Below are positions 1-4,514 of a stretch of DNA of 7,363 nucleotides, piece after piece. The position numbers were made by a program, and so were the translations under genes. The stretch's first letter is position 1; each line of letters starts with the position of its first letter. The notes beneath the pieces are model-generated. The model was not told where the DNA came from, made no database searches, and saw nothing but the letters and a program-made list of their open reading frames with translations. The stretch is from the NCBI GenBank assembly GCA_937982505.1, contig CALJLV010000014.1:1-7363 (forward strand), given 5' to 3'. Source of the DNA: an uncultured Desulfobacteraceae bacterium. GTDB taxonomy: Bacteria; Desulfobacterota; Desulfobacteria; Desulfobacterales; UBA2174.

Positions 1-45
1 GATTGACTGACGTGACTGGAGTTCAGACGTGTGCTCTTCCGATCT
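1..45. other. Illumina library adapter (assembly artefact)
   Basis: Bases 12-45 match the TruSeq read-2 adapter, beginning GTGACTGGAGTTCAGACG and ending CTCTTCCGATCT. The preceding GAT (1-3) fits the end of the P7 primer, and the eight bases TGACTGAC (4-11) sit where the sample index lies. This is therefore the tail of an untrimmed read that became a contig end, not organism DNA. On the minus strand it adds the false C-terminal residues IGRAHV and a false stop (TGA at 23-25) to the large pilin gene. On the plus strand it creates spurious peptides containing VQTCALPI or CSSDL. Confidence 0.97.
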
Positions 46-46
46 T

Positions 47-2803
47 TCCTTCTGCCGACGTGGAGTTGGCCGAGCCCCAATTGTTTCCCGTGATGACAGG
101 TGTACCGATAATTCGAGCGCTCTTGGTGCCGGCGGAGTTTCTTACGAGATCTCCGTATTTGAGGTGCCCGCCTTGTGCATCGACTCTGCCATTTCTAAAA
201 CCCACTTCGTATCCTTCGATTAAACGAACCATCAGGGATGACCAGGTTTTCAGCCTCAATCCAGTTCCGCTTCCGGTGGTGACGCCATCGTTGCTGGTGA
301 TCGTTCGGTAGGCCAGAATCTTGAAAGTCCCTGTTCCGGTGGCGGGGCCGGTGCGCTGCCAGATGACTATGTAGGGCAGTTTGTATCGCGCTTGGATTTC
401 AGTTCCAAACCAACCACTAACTGACTGAATGGTTTCAGCGCTGGTCACGTTGGCCCCAACAACGGTATCTGGACGCAAGTCGGGATCTATGCCGTCGTCG
501 AAATCCCAGTTGGACCAATCCCCCCACCAGATGAACCTGACCCTTGACCTCGTTTCTCTTTGACGAACAAACGATACCCCGTACGTGTGAAGGTCTGAGT
601 TGTTGGAGTTGTTGCGCATCCTGAACCCCAGCCCGGCAAAAAAATACGGCTGGGTGTTGCTCACCTTGATCTGGATGTCATAGCTCAGGTTGCCGCCGGC
701 ATCGTGCCAGGCTTGCGCCAGGTTGGTATTGACGTTTCCCCAATTGAAGGCCACTGCTGCCCAGCGACCGTGATTCTGAATCCATCCCAGAATCCCACCA
801 AGCCAATTGAGCAAACCGCTCTGGGTCTGGCCTGGCTGAATCATGTTCGTGACCTGCATGACGCTCGAAGCTACGGTATGCCCCCCAAGGGATTCACTGG
901 TAAACCAGTTTGCTCCAGAATCAAACGTATCATGAAACTGCTCTTTCTTGAATTCCGACCCTTCCGGCAGCCACCCCAAGGGAACATTGTAAACGATTTC
1001 CCGGGAGCTTGCCTGGTAGTTGCCTGTGGAAGAAAGTCGCAGGAATTTTTCGAGGACGAACTTTGTGGTGCCAGAGCTGGTGATGGCGCCGCTTGTGACC
1101 TGGAAATTGGTCCAGGTCTGGTTGGAATCAGCCAAAGTGATGTTGTGAAGCGTATTGCCAACACGTTTTTCGTAATTGAAAACGGACCTCGGATCCACAC
1201 CAGCGGGAAGAGGGGTGGCAATGGTGAAATTGCCGTTTAGTGGTGGGAAGGCATCGGCGCCGGTCGAAGTGAGCGTCAGATTGCCTCCTTCCGTTATGGT
1301 CTGAGTGCTGTTCGGAAGAGCTATCGGAAAAATTTCCTTGCTCGACCCAGGATTCGTTGCCGGCGATAACCCGCTGAAACTCACCGTAGTGCCTGACCCG
1401 CTTCGCGACGAGTAGGAGAAAAAGCCCGAGTCTTCAACCCTGATATACCCCCCTGTCCCGGTCTTCAGCTCGTCTGGAATCGTCCCCGAAATCGTGGAAG
1501 ATAATGTCGATCCCGAAAAGGATGACGACTCTGTCCAGAACGGATAAACCCGCGTGGTGAATGAGCCTTGATTGTTGTTCAAGGTGAATGTCTTATCGTG
1601 GACTTCAGCGAGTACCGTCTCTTTGGCGGCCTCGGACCCGGCATTGAGATACTCGCCCGCGGCGTACCGAAACCCCGATTCCGCCAGAAAGTAGGCTTTG
1701 CGCCCATGGTCGGAGTAGGCCTGGTTCATGTAGGAGGAGGAAAACATGGGCAGCATGGCCGCACCCAGGGCGCTCATCACGACGATGGCCGCGATCAGGC
1801 CGATGAGGATGCTGCCCTTCTGTGCGGCGGGGTTTGGAAGCAGAGCCATCTTCCTGGTGGGTTTGCGAGACAACAGGGCTTTTGCCAGTAATCCGAGAAC
1901 AAGGATCACCGACAGACCCGCCCACGGTGCATAGAGAACCAAAAAGGTCAGCACGGCCACAGGGTAGAGGGCCAATCGTGCGCCCCATTGCGCCAAAGGA
2001 CGATTTTCAATCAGGGCGGCCAGAGCCGGCCCATGGGTGTAGTACTGGTCCACAAGCCATCTTCCCCCTTTCCAGGTCAACAGAAAGTGGTCGCGGAACT
2101 CCCGCAGCAGGACAACGGCGGGATGCGTGTCGTTCCCGAAGGCTGCCGTGGCCACGAAACACAGATTGTAGCTGGGCATGGTGGGCGGTTCGATGTCCGG
2201 TGGCGCGCCGCCGAGGTTCTTGTTGTTTCGGGGGGAGACGCGGTTGGCGAAAACCATGGTGCCGCCGTCCGGCCGGTTCAGCGTCAGGGTGACATCGATG
2301 GCGGACAGCTCGCGGACATCGTCCGAAGTGGTCCAGGTTTCATCACCTTTCCAATAGGTCAGGTTGAAGGCGTTGACATTGTCGATGAGGACGTCGCCGG
2401 CGCTCAGGGATGTTCCTTCCGGGGCCACCTTGATGGTGTTTGAATGCAGCCCGAGAATGACGTTTCGCTCCACGTTGGCAACCGGGAGGCTCGTGGCGGT
2501 CGGGGTCTGATTGGAAATCAATCCCGTCATTTCCACGATTTCCCGAGTGATTCGGGACATGGCGAGCTGGGCCTTTTGGGTCAGCTCGGCGTTGCCCCGG
2601 CTGAACATGTACCCCTGGACGGCCTGGACGATCCCGAATCCGGCCATCGTTGCCAGGATGCCCACCAGAATGAGGGTGACGATGATTTCGATGAGGGTAA
2701 AGCCGGAGCCGGCATGCCTGTTGGAAACCCGCCGCGGGTGGACGCGGGAGGGCCAGAAGGGGCCAAAGAGGCTTCTGTTTTGGAAGATACGGGATGATTT
2801 CAT
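47..2803 (-). CDS. PilW-like / CFI-box / PilX-like fused minor pilin, 3' truncated
   Basis: This is a 919-residue partial protein; the true C-terminus is lost at the contig end. Residues 1-34 are a basic prepilin leader. The prepilin peptidase site is G34|FTLIE with Glu at mature +5 (E39), followed by a hydrophobic helix to about residue 58 and a PilW/GspJ-like periplasmic region to about 213. Residues 215-318 are a CFI-box domain (CFVATAAFG at 215-223, then LREFRDHFLL) ending in a hydrophobic stretch (277-311) and a basic tail, SRKPTRK. A second prepilin-like segment follows: QKG330|SILIG, a hydrophobic helix 331-353, and the AESG motif (RKAYFLAESGFRYA, 368-381) typical of PilX/GspK-type proteins, which often lack Glu+5. 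Residues 400-919 are Ser/Thr/Gly/Asn-rich and beta-like. The start is supported by GGAG (2811-2814) 7 nt upstream, and the gene lies 4 nt after the preceding stop. Pilin assignments are strong; the fusion and the ectodomain's role are inference. Confidence 0.86.
1814..2161 (-). other. CFI-box domain and junction to second prepilin site (within fused pilin)
   Basis: This segment encodes residues 215-330 of the fused protein. The CFI-box signature CFVATAAFG is followed by the HPAVVLLREFRDHFLLTWKG stretch and then YY..GP..A.....P, which I recognise from C-terminal CFI-box domains of deltaproteobacterial surface proteins, where a hydrophobic segment and a short basic tail usually end the protein. 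Here the basic tail (312-318) is followed directly by Met319 and a new prepilin leader, with no stop in frame. An ATG (1847-1849) could start a separate PilX-like protein, but the only upstream purine-rich stretch, AGGAAG, touches the ATG and is a poor ribosome binding site. Read-through as one polypeptide is therefore the simplest reading. Confidence 0.75.
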
Positions 2804-2807
2804 GGGA

Positions 2808-3275
2808 TTACTCCGCGAACAGGGCAGTCAGGGTCAGCCCCTGATAGTCGATGGATACCTTGAGGGTTCTCCCGTTCCCGTCCACCTGCTCGGTGACCGA
2901 ATTCCCCGAAGGAAAGGAAATGCGATGGCGTTCGACGACGGTGTACGGGTAGTTGTTCTTTGAATAGTAGGTCTGGGTGGTGCCGGCAGCGCCGACTCTG
3001 GACATGAAAGTGGCCATGGGGCTGTTGTCGGTGGCCATGAGTTGTTTGAAATCCGCCGTCATGTTTTCCATGATGCTGTTGAGATAGGCGCCCCGCTGGG
3101 CAACGAGCACCGGCTCGGCGCTGCGGGTGACGCTGACATTCATGAAGGTGACCAGCATGGTGGCCATGATGGCCAGAACGACAATGGCGACGATCACCTC
3201 GATGAGGGTAAACCCCGGCGCACTGCCGGATGTCCCTCGATGCCGCTGGAGAATGGATGAACGCAGATCCCTCAT
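2808..3275 (-). CDS. PilV/GspI-like minor pilin
   Basis: This is a 155-residue class III prepilin. The leader is 21 residues with several arginines, and the cleavage site is SAPG21|FTLIEV with Glu26 at mature +5. A hydrophobic helix follows to about residue 46 (VIVAIVVLAIMATMLVTFM), continuing amphipathically as expected for the N-terminal pilin helix. The rest is a short globular domain ending in beta-like KVSIDYQGLTLTALFAE, matching the size and ending of PilV/GspI proteins. The start is set by a good AGGGAG Shine-Dalgarno (3284-3289) 8 nt upstream. The gene follows the FimT-like gene by 52 bp and precedes the fused gene by 4 nt, so translation with the latter is probably coupled. It would act at the inner membrane and periplasm as part of the minor pilin priming or tip complex. 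Whether it serves a type IV pilus or type II secretion cannot be settled from this window. Confidence 0.85.
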   Translation of the reverse strand: MRDLRSSILQRHRGTSGSAPGFTLIEVIVAIVVLAIMATMLVTFMNVSVTRSAEPVLVAQRGAYLNSIMENMTADFKQLMATDNSPMATFMSRVGAAGTTQTYYSKNNYPYTVVERHRISFPSGNSVTEQVDGNGRTLKVSIDYQGLTLTALFAE

Positions 3276-3327
3276 GGTTGAATCTCCCTATGCCGTTTGC
3301 CCCATCCGACGGCGACGCAATCGTTGA

Positions 3328-3789
3328 TCATGGAATGAAGCCGGTGTTTCTGGTGACGACAATGTTGCCGCCGCTGGTCGTGATCGTAGTCGTGGTCCCT
3401 CCGGGGCTGCCGAAGCCGTCAAACGTGACCCGATTCGAATTGGGTGGCGTGATCGTAAGCTGTGAATTTTTAGCGGCCAGGTTCACCAGAGTATTGTCTT
3501 CACCTGGAAGGATGACCGGTGTCGTCGAGCCGAGACCTTGAAACAGGTAATAAGTGGTTCCGGAAGCGAAATGGATGCCCCATTCGCTTCCGGAGGACAT
3601 GGCCCGGGATTGGGCGTAGCGAAGATGATTTTTTACCACCTCCACCTGGGAGGAGAGGTCGAATTGATCGACGTCGCTCATCCTGGAGAGGGCCACGGCG
3701 GTGATGACGGCCATGATCAACAGCACCGCCACCACCTCTATAATGGTGAAACCGGCCTTAGGTCCGGTGAGTGTTCGACCTGTCTCCAT
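3328..3789 (-). CDS. FimT/GspH-like minor pilin
   Basis: This is a 153-residue prepilin and the first gene of the operon. The leader METGRTLTGPKAG ends at the prepilin peptidase site G13|FTIIEV, with Glu18 at mature +5. A hydrophobic helix follows (VVAVLLIMAVITAVALSRM). Downstream, the NHLRYAQSRAMSSGSEWGIHF segment (about residues 54-74) is typical of FimT/GspH proteins, where the N-terminal helix ends in an R.A...A...G pattern before the beta domain. The C-terminus GFIP is also in keeping with that family. The Ser/Thr/Gly-rich stretch GGTTTTITTSGG near the end is probably a surface loop. An AAGGG ribosome binding site (about 3799-3803) lies some 8-9 nt before the ATG. First place in the order H, I, J, K is canonical for both type IV minor pilins and type II secretion pseudopilins. 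Confidence 0.87.
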   Translation of the reverse strand: METGRTLTGPKAGFTIIEVVAVLLIMAVITAVALSRMSDVDQFDLSSQVEVVKNHLRYAQSRAMSSGSEWGIHFASGTTYYLFQGLGSTTPVILPGEDNTLVNLAAKNSQLTITPPNSNRVTFDGFGSPGGTTTTITTSGGNIVVTRNTGFIP

Positions 3790-3887
3790 GTGCCCAGCCC
3801 TTCTCGGTTAAGGATTTCCTGCCGCCGTGAAACCCGTGCTTGGTTTGGTGAACCATTGCAACGCTTTCCCTCCTGTCAACGTACCCC

Positions 3888-3917
3888 TATATACAGCCCG
3901 GAACCGGAATAGGTCAC
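3888..3917 (-). promoter_or_regulatory. candidate promoter of the pilin operon
   Basis: On the minus strand, GTGACC (3912-3917; 4 of 6 to the -35 consensus) is followed after 18 nt by TATATA (3888-3893; 4 of 6 to the -10 consensus). Transcription would start near 3880, giving a leader of about 90 nt before the FimT-like start. This is a pattern match only. A separate TTGACA (minus strand, 3874-3879) lies just downstream but has no good -10 partner. Confidence 0.28.
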
Positions 3918-3986
3918 AGCCATGGCCGCCGTCACGGCTTGTTCGCCCAGGCCCCGTCAGAGAAAGGGCATCTGTCGCTTATTTTG

Positions 3987-4007
3987 CCGAATGTAATGCG
4001 AATTCGG
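3987..4007. repeat. short inverted repeat CCGAAT/ATTCGG
   Basis: CCGAAT (3987-3992) and ATTCGG (4002-4007) are perfect 6-bp arms around a 9-nt spacer. The repeat ends 1 nt before the next, larger inverted repeat, so the two may form a double hairpin. The role is unknown. Confidence 0.5.
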
Positions 4008-4008
4008 T

Positions 4009-4061
4009 TGGTTGAGATTCCTCTTTCCTCCCGAGGAGCTTGCGACGAGGAATCTCAACCA
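4009..4061. repeat. 15-bp inverted repeat, large stem-loop
   Basis: Arms TGGTTGAGATTCCTC (4009-4023) and its exact complement GAGGAATCTCAACCA (4047-4061) enclose a 23-nt loop, which itself contains CCTC/GAGG (4027-4030 and 4033-4036). The arm sequence GAGATTCCTC also resembles the GAGATCCCTCG of the neighbouring repeat at 4092, so this looks like a rearranged pair of the same dispersed element in opposite orientations. There is no T-tract, so it does not look like an intrinsic terminator. Confidence 0.75.
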
Positions 4062-4091
4062 TCAATTATTATTACACATTTTGTTTTATGA

Positions 4092-4120
4092 AGAGATCCC
4101 TCGCTGCGCTCGGGATGACA
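4092..4120. repeat. dispersed TGTCATYCCGAGC-type repeat
   Basis: Read on the minus strand this unit runs TGTCATCCCGAGCGCAGCGA and continues GGGATCTCT. It contains the 5-bp inverted ends ATCCC/GGGAT (4096-4100 and 4112-4116). It matches a widespread intergenic repeat kind that I recognise from many bacterial and metagenomic contigs. Two further starts of the same unit (TGTCATTCCGA) occur at the right end of this window. Confidence 0.65.
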
Positions 4121-4190
4121 ATTCGGGACTTTTTACGAACGCATCAGACTTTGATCGTGCTTGAAAAGCGCTCCCACGGCCTGTTCCGTA

Positions 4191-4231
4191 CTCTCCCCCC
4201 CCTTTGAAAAAGGGGGGCCGGGGGGGATTTT
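4191..4231. repeat. C-run/TTTGAAAAA/G-run hairpin repeat
   Basis: Eight Cs (4195-4202) then TTTGAAAAA (4203-4211) and six Gs (4212-4217) form a 9-bp hairpin with a 3-nt loop (stem 4197-4205 with 4209-4217). CC, a second run of seven Gs (4220-4226) and ATTTT follow. I recognise this as a common intergenic repeat of many bacterial genomes, whose chance translations give peptides such as PPFSKGG. It explains the short open frames nearby. Confidence 0.75.
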
Positions 4232-4249
4232 ACACACCCCCACCATCCC

Positions 4250-4271
4250 GAACGGCCTGATCGGGCTGTTC
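4250..4271. repeat. inverted repeat GAACGGCC/GGCTGTTC
   Basis: The arms GAACGGCC (4250-4257) and GGCTGTTC (4264-4271) pair over 8 positions with a single G-T mismatch (a wobble if transcribed rightwards) around a 6-nt loop. There is no T-tract, so it is not an obvious terminator. It may be part of the adjacent repeat or an RNA hairpin in an upstream leader. Confidence 0.4.
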
Positions 4272-4408
4272 CGAAACCCATGGCCGCCATCCGCCGGGGA
4301 TACGACCGTGACCGGGAACACCGCCGCCAGGATTGTGCGCCCACGGGGGCCGGGGGGTGCTCAAAGCGACGGCGGCAGTCTTTGGCCTTTGAATGCCTCA
4401 AATCCGGT

Positions 4409-4438
4409 TTGACAATTTAACCGCCTACCGAGTAGGAA
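4409..4438 (+). promoter_or_regulatory. candidate promoter of the secreted-protein gene
   Basis: A perfect TTGACA (-35 consensus, 4409-4414) lies about 100 bp before the ATG. The best-placed -10 candidate, TAGGAA (4433-4438), is 18 nt downstream and matches only 3 of 6. The -10 region overlaps an inverted repeat, so an activator or repressor could be involved. This rests on a single strong hexamer. Confidence 0.3.
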
Positions 4439-4447
4439 TAGACTACT
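4424..4447. promoter_or_regulatory. overlapping inverted repeats, possible operator
   Basis: CCTAC-CGA-GTAGG (4424-4436) is a perfect 5-bp inverted repeat with a 3-nt spacer. Its right arm is reused in AGTAG-GAATAGA-CTACT (4431-4447). The three half-sites CTAC, GTAG, CTAC thus share a centre within the proposed -10 area of the gene at 4515. The arrangement suits either a dimer-binding operator or two mutually exclusive RNA hairpins. No regulator is encoded nearby. Confidence 0.35.
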
Positions 4448-4499
4448 TCCCGCTTCTTGTACTTGAGCGATCTGCCTCTTGTTTCCGCCGACCCCGGAG

Positions 4500-4505
4500 A
4501 GGAGG
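4500..4505 (+). promoter_or_regulatory. strong ribosome binding site fixing the start at 4515
   Basis: AGGAGG is a full Shine-Dalgarno consensus 9 nt before ATG 4515. That ATG opens directly into a signal peptide (MKKSRSIAV...), so it is preferred over the in-frame TTG at 4479, which would place a non-signal-like 12-residue extension in front. Confidence 0.85.
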
Positions 4506-4514
4506 TCCATCAAA

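Larger units (their letters stand above)
3790..4514. other. divergent intergenic region, no gene seen
   Basis: These 725 bp separate the minus-strand pilin operon from the plus-strand secreted-protein gene. I see no frame with a credible start, ribosome binding site and protein-like composition. The open frames at 4133-4412 on both strands are translations of the C-run/G-run repeat (peptides such as PPFSKGG or PPFEKGG). The region holds candidate promoters at both ends, a cluster of inverted repeats at 3987-4061, a TGTCATCCCGAG-type repeat at 4092-4120, a C/G hairpin repeat at 4191-4231 and a further hairpin at 4250-4271. Bases 4272-4400 are GC-rich with no structure I can name. Confidence 0.7.

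Noticed and set aside
3..311. Plus-strand open frames starting in the first 30 bases
   Set aside because: They begin inside adapter sequence and run antisense to the large pilin gene; the VQTCALPI and CSSDL peptides are adapter translations.
704..2963. Several plus-strand open frames of 107-178 codons across the pilin genes
   Set aside because: All are antisense to frames with prepilin signatures and show no domain, signal peptide or convincing ribosome binding site.
3855..3880. Sigma-54 promoter for the pilin operon (minus strand, GG...TTGCA)
   Set aside because: TTGCA is present, but the GG doublet is not at the required spacing from GC, so the -24/-12 pattern fails.
4197..4217. C/G hairpin as an intrinsic terminator
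   Set aside because: It is followed by more G, not a T-tract, and both flanking genes are transcribed away from it.
4133..4412. Short overlapping open frames on both strands in the intergenic region
   Set aside because: Their central peptides are translations of the C-run/G-run hairpin repeat and they lack a supported start.
4479..4514. Upstream TTG start for the secreted protein
   Set aside because: The full AGGAGG site and the signal peptide both favour ATG 4515.
4340..4514. Cyclic di-GMP or other riboswitch in the leader of the secreted-protein gene
   Set aside because: Fragments such as CAAAGC and a GTAGG element looked suggestive, but the conserved cores of the GEMM class are absent and in the wrong order.
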